This document shows positions 6,430-14,551 of a DNA stretch of 44,774 nucleotides, in pieces. The DNA is taken from NCBI GenBank assembly GCA_030700105.1, contig JAUYKG010000004.1:1-44774 (forward strand), read 5' to 3'. Numbering within the stretch: the first letter of the stretch is position 1; each line of letters opens with the position of its first letter. Source of the DNA: Candidatus Veblenbacteria bacterium (lineage in GTDB: Bacteria > Patescibacteriota > Patescibacteriia > Veblenbacterales > UBA10138). Below the pieces are notes generated by a model. That model was not told the origin of the DNA. It saw nothing but the letters and a program-made list of their open reading frames with translations, and searched no databases. The translations under genes and the position numbers were made by a program.

Positions 6430-7665
6430 CTACACCTCTAGGCCCGCTCGCTTAAGCTTGTCTCGCCCACAGTAAGTAGCATACACCTCCGCTGCGGGGC
6501 GGGGCGTGCGGACAAAGCTCTGCCGATCAACTGCTACCAACCCGAACCTAGGGCTAAACCCCTTATCCCACTCAAAATTATCCATAAGCGACCAATAAAA
6601 ATAGCCGCGCACGTCCACACCCTGCTCCTTGACGCGCAACAACGCAGCCAGTGAACGTTCAAGAAAATTCGTACGTTGTGCTTCGCTCACCGGCGCTATA
6701 CCGTTCTCTGTAACGTAGAGTGGCAACCCATAGCGCTGCCAGGAGAACCTTAACAGATCATCTAAACCTTCGGGGTACACTTCCCACCCCAAGGCTGAAA
6801 CCTCATGCCCAAGCTTCTTGGGATCGGCGAACGATACCCACCCGCGTCTGGGGTTCAGGCTCAGCCGAGCGCGCTGGTGAAAGTAGTAATTCAGGCCAAT
6901 AAAATCGTGGCAACCGGCGGTTAAATTCATAAGCCACCGGTTCCAGAACCAATCGGCCCGCTCCGCCGCCCACTGATCCAGCACAAACCGGACTCTCAAG
7001 GGGGCAAGAGAGAGAAAGTTGTGCGCCAAGCCTACCTGAGCTTGGGACAACAATTCGTGAATAATACGGTAGGCAGCCCGGTGCGCCTCAGACAGACGTT
7101 CAACCACCTTGCGCATGCGCTGGCGAGAACGCACGGCTGGCGGCCAATGACCATAGAGGTAGGCCTCGGTAGCCAGCACCAACGGCTCGTTAATGGTAAG
7201 CCACAGATCAACCTGGTCGCCGAACTCAGTCACCACCCGGCGCACGTAACGTTCAAAATACGGCACAGCCTGCGCACACTCCCACCCTCCCTGCCGTGCC
7301 AACCAGGTGGGCAAGGTGAAGTGGTTCAGGGTTAAACATATTTTTAGCCCACACTCACGAAGCGAGTTAAATACCTGGTGGTAGTGGGCAATGGCTTCCT
7401 CACTCCAATTACCCGCCTCCGGCTCCAGCCTGCCCCACTCCAAGGATAAGCGGTGTGCGTTCTGCCCCAAGCTCTTGGCCAAGCGGAAATCTTCGGCAAA
7501 TCGTTCGTAGTGTTGCACGGCCTGGCCGCACTGCTCAAGCCCTTGTCTGTGCTCCCACTCGTACCAATCGCTCCAGACATTGCCGCCCTCCACTTGATAG
7601 GACGAGGTAGCCGCCCCCCACCAAAACGAAGGCTCTCCTCCACCAAACCTGGCTGGTCCCGGCAT
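6430..7665 (-). CDS. GH1 family beta-glycosidase
   Basis: A 411-residue glycoside hydrolase family 1 enzyme that hydrolyses beta-glucosides or beta-galactosides. Motifs: N-terminal FWWGAATSSYQVEGG, HRLSLEWGRLEPE, acid/base Glu160 in WLTINEP, nucleophile Glu320 in YVTENG, and C-terminal GYFYWSLMDNFEWDKGFSPRFGL. It is somewhat shorter than typical family members (440-480), with a trimmed middle region after residue 240. No signal peptide is seen, so it is cytoplasmic, unlike the anchored glycosidase downstream. The ATG is 3 nt after the stop of the cation exchanger gene. Confidence 0.95.
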   Translation of the reverse strand: MPGPARFGGGEPSFWWGAATSSYQVEGGNVWSDWYEWEHRQGLEQCGQAVQHYERFAEDFRLAKSLGQNAHRLSLEWGRLEPEAGNWSEEAIAHYHQVFNSLRECGLKICLTLNHFTLPTWLARQGGWECAQAVPYFERYVRRVVTEFGDQVDLWLTINEPLVLATEAYLYGHWPPAVRSRQRMRKVVERLSEAHRAAYRIIHELLSQAQVGLAHNFLSLAPLRVRFVLDQWAAERADWFWNRWLMNLTAGCHDFIGLNYYFHQRARLSLNPRRGWVSFADPKKLGHEVSALGWEVYPEGLDDLLRFSWQRYGLPLYVTENGIAPVSEAQRTNFLERSLAALLRVKEQGVDVRGYFYWSLMDNFEWDKGFSPRFGLVAVDRQSFVRTPRPAAEVYATYCGRDKLKRAGLEV

Positions 7666-7668
7666 AGG

Positions 7669-8610
7669 CTACAACCACCTCAAACCAATCTCAGTAAACA
7701 AGAACAGAGCATAGAAACCTATCAACACCCAGCCTTCGCGAGGCGTAAGACGACGACCAGTATAGGCCAACAGCACAAAACTCACGAGTAGCCCCACCAA
7801 GACAGCAACAAAAACATAGTACGGTGCGCCCACCGCCAGCTGCATAGGTTTAATGAACGCTAGTAAGCCAACCACGAGTGAATTGGCAAAGGCGCTGCCG
7901 ATCAAATTGCCAAATGAGAGGTCCCGTGCGCCACCCCGCCAAGAACGAAAGGCCAAGGTGAGCTCTGGTAAATTGGTCCCCAGAGAAAAGAAGAGCAACC
8001 CTGCTAAAAATGGACGAATATTGAGCTGTTGAATAAGAGGCAACGACAAATCTAGAATGAACTTGGCCATTACCACCACCGCCACCAAGCCGAGCAAACT
8101 TAACCAGAGCACTTTAAGGTTAGAAGTACCACCCTCCAGTTTAAGCGCGGGATGAGAAGAAGTGTTTGTGCGTATGAGGTAGTACACACACAGGCCGTAG
8201 GTAAGCACTAGTACCAACCCCTCGAACGAGGTAAGCGCGCCGTCGAACATAAACCACAACGGCAGACTAATGTAAGTCACTATCAGTACCAGCTCACGGT
8301 GACGAAAACTCTCTGCCACATCGAGACCGCGATCCACTACAACGCTCACGCCAACAATAAGACCAAGCAACACCACTACCCCACCCATAAGGTTGCCGAA
8401 CGAGAGCTGCCCCACGTTCACAAGCGAAGCCTGCACACCCACAGTGAGCTCAGGCATGCTGGTGAGCACACCCAGTACCAAGCCGAGCCAGAACTGACGT
8501 ATACCTAGGTTAACGCCCAGAGTCTTTACGTTAACCATAACCACGTCAGCGGCCTTGCCGATGAGGTAAAACAACACCAGGAGGAGCGCTACGGTAGCTG
8601 TGACAGGCAT
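7669..8610 (-). CDS. CaCA-family sodium/calcium exchanger-like protein
   Basis: About ten TM helices with the two alpha-repeats of the cation/calcium exchanger superfamily: VLTSMPELTVG in the first half and SLGTNLPELTLAF in the second, each with the ion-binding Glu, plus LSFGNLMGG and LSFGNLIGSA after them. It should exchange calcium or another cation for Na+ or H+ at the inner membrane. The ATG at 8610 is preferred; a GTG at 8619 is in frame. An extended -10 box ends 10 nt upstream of the ATG, so translation is near-leaderless. It heads a run of glycosidase/transporter genes with 3-31 nt gaps. Confidence 0.9.
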   Translation of the reverse strand: MPVTATVALLLVLFYLIGKAADVVMVNVKTLGVNLGIRQFWLGLVLGVLTSMPELTVGVQASLVNVGQLSFGNLMGGVVVLLGLIVGVSVVVDRGLDVAESFRHRELVLIVTYISLPLWFMFDGALTSFEGLVLVLTYGLCVYYLIRTNTSSHPALKLEGGTSNLKVLWLSLLGLVAVVVMAKFILDLSLPLIQQLNIRPFLAGLLFFSLGTNLPELTLAFRSWRGGARDLSFGNLIGSAFANSLVVGLLAFIKPMQLAVGAPYYVFVAVLVGLLVSFVLLAYTGRRLTPREGWVLIGFYALFLFTEIGLRWL

Positions 8611-8620
8611 ATTAACCACA

Positions 8621-8629
8621 AGTATAACA
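8621..8629 (-). promoter_or_regulatory. extended -10 promoter of the exchanger operon
   Basis: The minus strand reads TGTTATACT. The predicted start point is about 4 nt before the ATG at 8610. The box directly follows the hairpin that ends the HU transcript. Confidence 0.55.
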
Positions 8630-8631
8630 CA

Positions 8632-8656
8632 GCCCTCCGACGCATGATCGGAGGGC
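8632..8656 (-). terminator. hairpin after the HU gene, probable terminator
   Basis: GCCCTCCGA pairs perfectly with TCGGAGGGC around a 7-nt loop. The following minus-strand bases (TGTGTTATACTT) are only moderately T-rich, so termination may be leaky. Confidence 0.6.
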
Positions 8657-8703
8657 AGCAGAAGCTCAGACGAGGTAGTGGGCGACTACCCGACTGGTGT
8701 GTA

Positions 8704-8988
8704 CTAAAGGATTGCGTCCTTGGCAGCCTTGGCGACGCGGAACTTGACCACGGTCTTGGCCGGGATCTTGATCGCTTCACCAGTAGCAGGGTTGCGGCCC
8801 ATGCGGGCGGCCCGCTGCTTTTTGACGAGCTTACCAAGGCCTGGAATGGTGAACTCCCCTACTTTCTTGGCCTCGCTGTAGGCCAGGGAAACTAGCGTTT
8901 CCACCACCATCACCACATCCTTGCGGCTGTGGCCGGTCTTCTCCGCCAGAGCGGAGAGAACCTGAGACTTACTCATACCTTTGGCCAT
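8704..8988 (-). CDS. hup: HU/IHF family DNA-binding protein
   Basis: A 94-residue histone-like protein that bends and compacts DNA as a dimer. It shows the family order: helix pair (MSKSQVLSALAEKTGHSRKDV), TIPGLGKLVKKQRAARMGRNPATGEAIKIPAK with the DNA-intercalating arm and its Pro in RNPATGE, then VVKFRVAKAAKDAIL. Two in-frame ATGs exist (MAKGM); the first is preferred because GAGAGGAGCC lies 4-12 nt upstream, one of the few strong Shine-Dalgarno sequences here, in keeping with high expression. It is flanked by its own promoter and a terminator hairpin. Confidence 0.97.
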   Translation of the reverse strand: MAKGMSKSQVLSALAEKTGHSRKDVVMVVETLVSLAYSEAKKVGEFTIPGLGKLVKKQRAARMGRNPATGEAIKIPAKTVVKFRVAKAAKDAIL

Positions 8989-9023
8989 ATAGGCTCCTCT
9001 CGGTTAAATAATTAGCAACCGCT

Positions 9024-9032
9024 AGTATAGCA
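9024..9032 (-). promoter_or_regulatory. extended -10 promoter of the HU gene
   Basis: The minus strand reads TGCTATACT, giving a leader of about 28 nt that contains the Shine-Dalgarno sequence. A short hairpin, CCCCT/AGGGG (9036-9050), sits just upstream and may end the prepilin transcript. Confidence 0.6.
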
Positions 9033-9094
9033 AACCCCCTAAAATAGGGGAAATCCACAGGGTCAAGAGTATGGCCTGGTTCCCTGCCTGATAA

Positions 9095-9631
9095 CTAGTT
9101 CAACTCTAAAAATATATCGTCGCAATCATAGGCGTTCACCCCTGCCTCATTAGGTCCAAAAGAGAACACCGCCGGAGATTCAGTGTGAGCCGTTTGACTG
9201 ACGCAGTTTTCGTACGCCCGGTAATCAGGATCAAAGTAGTACGGATTACCCCAGGGGTCGAGAACCCTATCAATGTACGGCCCCTTCCAACTATCTAGGT
9301 CCTCTTGCGCCCACTCGCAACCATCACCCTGGTCGCCAATAACCGGCGAGGGGATAAGGCCGGCTTGGGTGGTGCTCAAATTTACCTCGGGATTGGCCAC
9401 CTCTTCCGACGGGCAACCGTTCGGCCACTTATAGGTATCGGATTCCAATAGCGCTATGGCGTTACGCAGTGAACGCAAATCCGCTTGCGCTCGCGTGGTG
9501 TACGAACGTTGGCGAGCAACGTTCATGGCTACCACGCCCATGGTGGCTAAGACGCCAATGATGCCTATGACCACTAAAACCTCGATGAGCGTGAATCCTA
9601 CTCCGGTGCGTGGCCGTTTATTATTCGGCAT
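9095..9631 (-). CDS. type II/IV secretion pseudopilin (GspG-like), from an internal start
   Basis: From the internal ATG at 9631 this is a complete 178-residue prepilin: a short basic leader, cleavage site TGVG/FTLIEV with Glu at +5, a hydrophobic helix (VLVVIGIIGVLATMGVVAM), and a globular domain ending with DPWGNPYYF, the conserved major-pseudopilin (GspG) motif. It would be cut by prepilin peptidase and assembled into a pilus-like fibre. TACACT ends 10 nt before this ATG on the minus strand, so it may have its own near-leaderless promoter inside the methyltransferase ORF. No peptidase or assembly ATPase gene is in the window. Confidence 0.8.
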   Translation of the reverse strand: MPNNKRPRTGVGFTLIEVLVVIGIIGVLATMGVVAMNVARQRSYTTRAQADLRSLRNAIALLESDTYKWPNGCPSEEVANPEVNLSTTQAGLIPSPVIGDQGDGCEWAQEDLDSWKGPYIDRVLDPWGNPYYFDPDYRAYENCVSQTAHTESPAVFSFGPNEAGVNAYDCDDIFLELN

Positions 9632-10180
9632 AGTTGCCTGTAGTGTACCGTGAGTCAAAGTTTCCGACAATCCACTACCCACACGGTACAGGTACAATTC
9701 CTGTTCATGCGCCTCGGCCCGCCAACCCGGCACATGAAAACCATTGGAAATAACCACCGCTCCGGCTTTAAGTTCGACAGCCAACTTGGCTGCCAGCCTG
9801 GGCATCATGGAACCAATACCGAACACCACTACCAGATCGACTTCCGCCAGGTTGGCGGACCAAAAATCCTTAAGCCGGACCGTGGACCAGCCAAGGCCCT
9901 GGCGCCACAAACGCCAGCGCGACCACCATACCAGTAAGGGGTTCACCTCGTACCCGGTAACCTCAAAACCTGCTTGCGCCAGGGCCGCCACTATCCTTCC
10001 GTCGCCCGAACCCAAGTCAACCGCCCGTGCCCCCGGAGCCAGGGCGGCTAACTTCAGTAGCGTGGCCAGCTTACGACGGGAGGTGGGCAAGAACGGCGCA
10101 CCGCCGAACACCGCCACAGGCAACACCAGGGCGAGAAATACCAAAATCCCCAACGTCGCCCAATGAACGGCGCTGAACAT
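9095..10180 (-). CDS. class I SAM-dependent methyltransferase reading in frame into a prepilin domain
   Basis: The 361-codon ORF has an N-terminal TM helix (about 5-27), GAPFLPTSRRK, then a Rossmann methyltransferase core with the SAM motif VDLGSGDGRIV (about 54-64) and acidic motif II in GYEVNPLL. This half resembles the small membrane-anchored lysine methyltransferases of the FAM173/ATPSCKMT type and would end near LYLYRVGSG (about residue 168). There is no stop: translation continues for some 15 residues into MPNNKRPRTGVGFTLIEV, a complete prepilin. Either the two are truly fused, or the methyltransferase lost its stop. A +1 shift near residue 175 would meet an early stop. The pilin part is listed separately. 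Confidence 0.75.
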   Translation of the reverse strand: MFSAVHWATLGILVFLALVLPVAVFGGAPFLPTSRRKLATLLKLAALAPGARAVDLGSGDGRIVAALAQAGFEVTGYEVNPLLVWWSRWRLWRQGLGWSTVRLKDFWSANLAEVDLVVVFGIGSMMPRLAAKLAVELKAGAVVISNGFHVPGWRAEAHEQELYLYRVGSGLSETLTHGTLQATMPNNKRPRTGVGFTLIEVLVVIGIIGVLATMGVVAMNVARQRSYTTRAQADLRSLRNAIALLESDTYKWPNGCPSEEVANPEVNLSTTQAGLIPSPVIGDQGDGCEWAQEDLDSWKGPYIDRVLDPWGNPYYFDPDYRAYENCVSQTAHTESPAVFSFGPNEAGVNAYDCDDIFLELN

Positions 10181-10209
10181 ATCACGCTCGGCGGCGAGGG
10201 CTTAGGCTG

Positions 10210-10818
10210 TTATGATTTAAATTTAAAACTTGCCACCACCTGCTCAAAAATATCCTCGGCGCTGGCACTCGCAGCTGGAGTTACCAAAATAAGCCGGAAC
10301 GTTTTACCCGCTGTACTGAACTGGTACTCAACAACCGCTTGCCCATCGCCGCCTGCGTTCTGGCGCTTCCCGGCGTACCGGCTGGCCGACTCTCCTCCCA
10401 CGGTAGCCACGGACTTTGTTAACCCACCCACGGCGTCAGCGTAATCAGCCAACGGCCGTTCCGATACCTCAATTACTATCTGCCCCAGATATTCGCTCCC
10501 CAGACCAGGTAGCGGCTTGGAATCGATAATAAAGTAATCAACAACACCCTCGTTACTCCCGGTAATCTCGTTCTTGATATAGTGACGCCAGTACCAATTG
10601 TCCGGCCGCAAGATGGTGTACCCCTGCACACGGTTCTCGTACGCTACGAATTTTACGCCCACTAAGTCTTCCCCCTCGCCCGAACCTGCCGCAGGCTCGT
10701 TCGTAGCAGGTGAGGTGGATTCTGGGTATACCGGAGCCACAGGTTCGGGCGCACAACGCCCGCCAACAAGAATAAGGGCCGCGCCCAAGGTAACCGCCAA
10801 CAAATAGTGTCGGGACAT
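10210..10818 (-). CDS. secreted or lipid-anchored protein, function unknown
   Basis: Starting at MSRHYLL (10818; AAGGAAAT lies about 9 nt upstream), this 202-residue protein has a signal sequence ending in LILVGGRC and a Pro/Ser/Glu-rich linker, then a soluble domain with GYTILRPDNWYWR and a C-terminal FEQVVASFKFKS. The N-terminus looks like a lipoprotein signal, but Arg precedes the Cys where Gly/Ala/Ser is expected, so lipidation is doubtful. The domain pattern (surface Tyr-rich strand, 'PDNW', closing 'ASFKF') is like PsbP/DUF1795-type extracytoplasmic domains. TGCTATGCT at about 10855 is a plausible extended -10. Confidence 0.7.
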   Translation of the reverse strand: MSRHYLLAVTLGAALILVGGRCAPEPVAPVYPESTSPATNEPAAGSGEGEDLVGVKFVAYENRVQGYTILRPDNWYWRHYIKNEITGSNEGVVDYFIIDSKPLPGLGSEYLGQIVIEVSERPLADYADAVGGLTKSVATVGGESASRYAGKRQNAGGDGQAVVEYQFSTAGKTFRLILVTPAASASAEDIFEQVVASFKFKS

Positions 10819-10902
10819 ATAGATGATTTCCTTTCTAATTTCCAGCATAGCAGAAAAACAGGGCTAAGGTAAACGGTGCCCCACTCTCCATGCTCACGGC
10901 AG

Positions 10903-13113
10903 CTATGTTAGCTTTACCCGACGCAAGCGCAAGGCGTTCACCACCACAGACACGCTCGAGAAGGCCATGGCCAGAGCGCTCACTTTCGGATTCAGGAAGC
11001 CGAGAGCCGCCACAGGAATTCCAACGGTGTTATACACAAAGGCCCAAAATAAATTCTGCTTAATGTTCGTGAGCGTGGCCCGAGACAGCATAATGGCTTC
11101 GCTGGCTTTATGGAGATCACCCTTCACGAGCACGATATCTCCGGATTCCATGGCAATGTCCGTGCCGGTACCAAGTGCTATGCCCACATCGGCCTGAGCC
11201 AAGGCTGGTGAATCATTAATACCATCCCCCACCATCGCCACCACTTCACCTTGCTCCTGCAGCGCTTTGATTACAGCTACCTTGTCAGCCGGCAGCACTT
11301 CCGCCCTAACCTCCTTAATACCAACCTGCCGCGCGATTTCCTTTGCCACTGGCAAAGTGTCGCCGGTTAACATTATGGTTGTAATACCCATCTTGGTACA
11401 GGCAGCCACCGCCGCGGCTGAGGAAGGCTTTAATTTATCTTGAATGGCAAAAAACCCAAGCAGTACCTCATCCTTGGCCGCCACAACCACAGTGTACCCA
11501 CGCCCGGCGTACTCCTGAATCTTGTCGTTTTGCACCCCCGCCACACCGGCGGCCTGCAAAAAACGCGCGCTGCCAACGCGATACGTGCTACCAGATGAAT
11601 AGCCAACGATGCCGCGACCAGGCTCTGCCTTCACTTCGCTTATCAAGACGCCCCGTGCCAAGCCCTCGCGCTTACCCCACGCCACAATAGCTCCTGCCAA
11701 AGGGTGTTCGCTCTGCGCCTCCAGCGAAATAATTTGCGCCAAGTGCTCCCGCGCCCTTGGCGTAAGCTCCACCCAGGCGGTAACTTCCGGCTCGCCGCGT
11801 GTGAGCGTGCCGGTCTTATCGAACACCATGGCAGTAACCCGCTTTAACTTCTCCAGTACTTCAGCACGCTTGATAAGCACCCCCGCCCGTGCCCCGCGCC
11901 CGGTACCCACCACCAACGAAATAGGCGTCGCCAACCCCAGGGCGCAGGGGCAGGCAATAATGAGCACTGCCACCGTGGCCACAAAAGCGGGCGGCAAAGC
12001 GCCGTCCTTTGCATACCAAACCAGGAAGGTTAGTGCCGCCACTGTGAGAACACCCCACACAAAGTACTGCGACACGCGATCTACCAACTTTTGAATGGGC
12101 GCTTTGGACATTTGCGCTTCCTGCACCAAGCGGACAATATGAGCCAGCATGGTGTCGGCCCCGATTTTCTGCGCCCGCATGACAAAGACGCTACTGCTGT
12201 TGATGGTACCACCAATAACAGCGCCTCCAACCGAACGATCTACCGGCATGCTCTCACCGGTAATCATAGATTCATTCAATGTGGCAGTACCCTCCACAAC
12301 CACTCCATCGGTAGGCACCTGCTCACCCGGCTTCACTACCAACAGATCACCGATGTGAACCTCGGCGGTGGGGATATCCTGCACCTCACCTTCCAAGCCA
12401 CGGCGGTGCGCTATCTTAGGAGCCAACTGCAAGAGCTCACGGATGGCGGACGAGGCCTTGCCTTTGGCTCGCGCTTCCAAGTACCTGCCTAAGAGAATAA
12501 AAGTGGTAATAATTCCGACATCCATGAAGTACTCATCGCCGCCAAGTAAAAACAGGATTACCGCGCCGGAGTACAAAAAGGCCGCACCGACCCCCAGGGC
12601 AACCAGGGTGTCCATATCCGGTCGGCCGCGCAACAAGGCGGGCAACCCAGCTTGAAAAAACTCGCGCCCGGCGTAGAGCACACCCAGGGCTAGGAGCAAC
12701 ATAAGCATATCTGCTGAGGGCACCTCCACCATACCCAGTGCCACGATTGCTAGCGTGAGCACCCCCGCCGCGAGCACTTTGTGAAAACGGCGCGTTATTG
12801 CGCTCTCCCCTTCGACCGCTACGTGAGCGGTATGGTCTGGAACGCCACCACCAGTATCGTGCTCATGTCGGTGTCCGGGATTGTTTACCTCGCTACCGAT
12901 TGGCTCCGCATGATAGCCAGCCTTGGCCACCGCGGCCGTGATGTTCTCCAAATTCAGGACTGTATCATCGTAGCTCACCCTACCTTGCTCTAGCACCAGG
13001 TTCACGCTTACCTCCTGAACCCCACGAAGCGCCTTAAGATCGTCCTCAATATGCGCCACACAGCTGGCACAGTTCATACCATGAATACGTAATTGCACAG
13101 TCTGGATAGCCAT
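10903..13113 (-). CDS. copA: copper-translocating P1B-type ATPase
   Basis: A 736-residue P1B ATPase that exports Cu+ from the cytoplasm using ATP. It has one N-terminal heavy-metal domain with GMNCASC, a His-rich linker (HRHEHDTGGG), eight TM helices, TGESMPV in the actuator domain, the CPC metal-site motif in ACPCALGLATP, the phosphorylated Asp in DKTGTLTRG, SEHPL in the nucleotide domain, and GDGINDSPALAQADVG. The Asn and Tyr of the YN motif in FVYNTVG and the MAFSSVSVV segment of the last helix are typical of Cu(I) pumps. It is the last gene of the arsR-YHS operon, with a 37-nt gap from the HMA-TauE gene. Confidence 0.96.
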   Translation of the reverse strand: MAIQTVQLRIHGMNCASCVAHIEDDLKALRGVQEVSVNLVLEQGRVSYDDTVLNLENITAAVAKAGYHAEPIGSEVNNPGHRHEHDTGGGVPDHTAHVAVEGESAITRRFHKVLAAGVLTLAIVALGMVEVPSADMLMLLLALGVLYAGREFFQAGLPALLRGRPDMDTLVALGVGAAFLYSGAVILFLLGGDEYFMDVGIITTFILLGRYLEARAKGKASSAIRELLQLAPKIAHRRGLEGEVQDIPTAEVHIGDLLVVKPGEQVPTDGVVVEGTATLNESMITGESMPVDRSVGGAVIGGTINSSSVFVMRAQKIGADTMLAHIVRLVQEAQMSKAPIQKLVDRVSQYFVWGVLTVAALTFLVWYAKDGALPPAFVATVAVLIIACPCALGLATPISLVVGTGRGARAGVLIKRAEVLEKLKRVTAMVFDKTGTLTRGEPEVTAWVELTPRAREHLAQIISLEAQSEHPLAGAIVAWGKREGLARGVLISEVKAEPGRGIVGYSSGSTYRVGSARFLQAAGVAGVQNDKIQEYAGRGYTVVVAAKDEVLLGFFAIQDKLKPSSAAAVAACTKMGITTIMLTGDTLPVAKEIARQVGIKEVRAEVLPADKVAVIKALQEQGEVVAMVGDGINDSPALAQADVGIALGTGTDIAMESGDIVLVKGDLHKASEAIMLSRATLTNIKQNLFWAFVYNTVGIPVAALGFLNPKVSALAMAFSSVSVVVNALRLRRVKLT

Positions 13114-13150
13114 AGGGTATTAGTTTAGGTAGAAATCAAAGAGTTAGCAG

Positions 13151-14548
13151 CTACGGCCCAACGACCGACACGGTAACCGGCGCCGCCCGCGCTTCACCCT
13201 CAGCTGGCAACACGGTAAAGCTACCGGTATACATGCCCATAGCGCAGTGAAAGGGAAGCTGACCAGCGCCTTGGGGTGTGAACTCAACCACGTTCAGGCC
13301 TGGTTTAATGTACTTGGTAAGATTGAGGGCTGGGAACTGTAAAACGCTCTGGCAGCCGTAGGTATTAACACCCTGAATCTCCCAGCGCACCGGCACACCA
13401 GCGCGAACAGTGAACCGATTGGGCGAATAGCCACGCGCCACCACATCCATCGCCACCACCTGTACGCCGTTCTCTAGGCGTACGTTAGGATCGGCAACCT
13501 CTACACCTTGCCGGCTTAGGGTAATTTTAAAGTTCTCCCGCACGGTGGCAGCCTTGGCCGAGAGCCCGGTTAAGGTAAGGCCAAAGCCCAGGTTCATGAA
13601 CCCGAGCGCTACCACGGCCGCACCCGCCACCATGGCCACTGCCTGTTGCCATCGTCCTTTCAGAAACGACGTCACAGCACCCAAACCAACCAAAGCCGGT
13701 AAGGTGCCGAGCGAAAACACCAGCATAGTTAAAGCTCCTGCCGCGGCATCCCCACGCGTTAACACGTAGAGCTGGAGCGCTTGGGTAAACCCGCAGGGTA
13801 GGAAGAATGTACCGGCTCCCAAGAGAAAAGGTGCCCACGGTCGGGGGTTACCGGCGGCATCATGCAAACGGTGCGCAATGAACTTGGGAGGACGCAAGGT
13901 AACGCGGGCCAAGCTGGGGAATAGATTGAGCAAGCGGAAACCAAGGAAGACCATGGCCAAGCTAGCCAGTAAGGTAATTGTGCCGCTCCACACTGGTGAG
14001 AGCGCCAAGGCCGAGCCCAAGAGCCCGACCGCCCCACCCAAAATACCATACGAAAATACGCGGCCGATATTAAAGAATACATGCGGTCTGAACTTTTGCC
14101 AGCCCGTAGCCTCGGGGTGAGCTTGCGCATGAGCGGTGGACAATGCCACCAGCAACCCGCCAGTTACGGCAATGCAACTTGAGACCGCGGCCACCAGGCC
14201 CATCACGAACACCACACCCAAGGAAAGGTCTTCGCCCGTGCTTATATTCGGCACCAGGCTGAACTTACGGAACAGTACATAGGTAGCCACGATAATAAGC
14301 GCGATACCACCCAAACGCCTCAAACTAAACTTGTTCGCGCCCAGACCGACCTGTACCCGATACCCGTGCGGGGCTAAGCGTTCATTAGCAGCTATGAGAT
14401 TGGGTTCATCTTGCCCCCACACCTCAACGTACCCCGACTGGTAGGCCTTCACGCGCGCCACCGATGGATCGTGCTTAAACGCCCGCTCCACCAGTACCTC
14501 GCAGGCCGCGCAATGCATGCCTTGAACTTGATATGTTCGTTTTGGCAT
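13151..14548 (-). CDS. HMA domain - TauE/SafE-like membrane domain - cupredoxin-like domain fusion
   Basis: This 465-residue protein has three parts: residues 1-70, a heavy-metal-associated domain with GMHCAAC; about 75-325, a six- to eight-helix TauE/SafE (DsbD-like) membrane domain with SSCIAVTGG and FFLPCGFTQALQLY, each with a Cys in a helix; and about 345-450, an outside beta-sandwich with GCQSVLQFP and PFHCAMGMY, matching a cupredoxin site (Cys, His, Met). It lies between the ArsR-YHS regulator (3 nt) and copA. A path that receives Cu on the HMA domain and passes it across the membrane to the cupredoxin, or the reverse, is inferred. Similar fusions are known near copper genes. Confidence 0.88.
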   Translation of the reverse strand: MPKRTYQVQGMHCAACEVLVERAFKHDPSVARVKAYQSGYVEVWGQDEPNLIAANERLAPHGYRVQVGLGANKFSLRRLGGIALIIVATYVLFRKFSLVPNISTGEDLSLGVVFVMGLVAAVSSCIAVTGGLLVALSTAHAQAHPEATGWQKFRPHVFFNIGRVFSYGILGGAVGLLGSALALSPVWSGTITLLASLAMVFLGFRLLNLFPSLARVTLRPPKFIAHRLHDAAGNPRPWAPFLLGAGTFFLPCGFTQALQLYVLTRGDAAAGALTMLVFSLGTLPALVGLGAVTSFLKGRWQQAVAMVAGAAVVALGFMNLGFGLTLTGLSAKAATVRENFKITLSRQGVEVADPNVRLENGVQVVAMDVVARGYSPNRFTVRAGVPVRWEIQGVNTYGCQSVLQFPALNLTKYIKPGLNVVEFTPQGAGQLPFHCAMGMYTGSFTVLPAEGEARAAPVTVSVVGP

Positions 14549-14551
14549 AAG

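Noticed and set aside
10738-10818. Canonical lipobox in the 10210-10818 protein
   Set aside because: The residue before Cys is Arg (GGRC), which does not fit the lipobox; only a general secretion signal is supported.
12091-12492. 133-codon plus-strand ORF within copA
   Set aside because: Antisense shadow of a very well conserved P-type ATPase.
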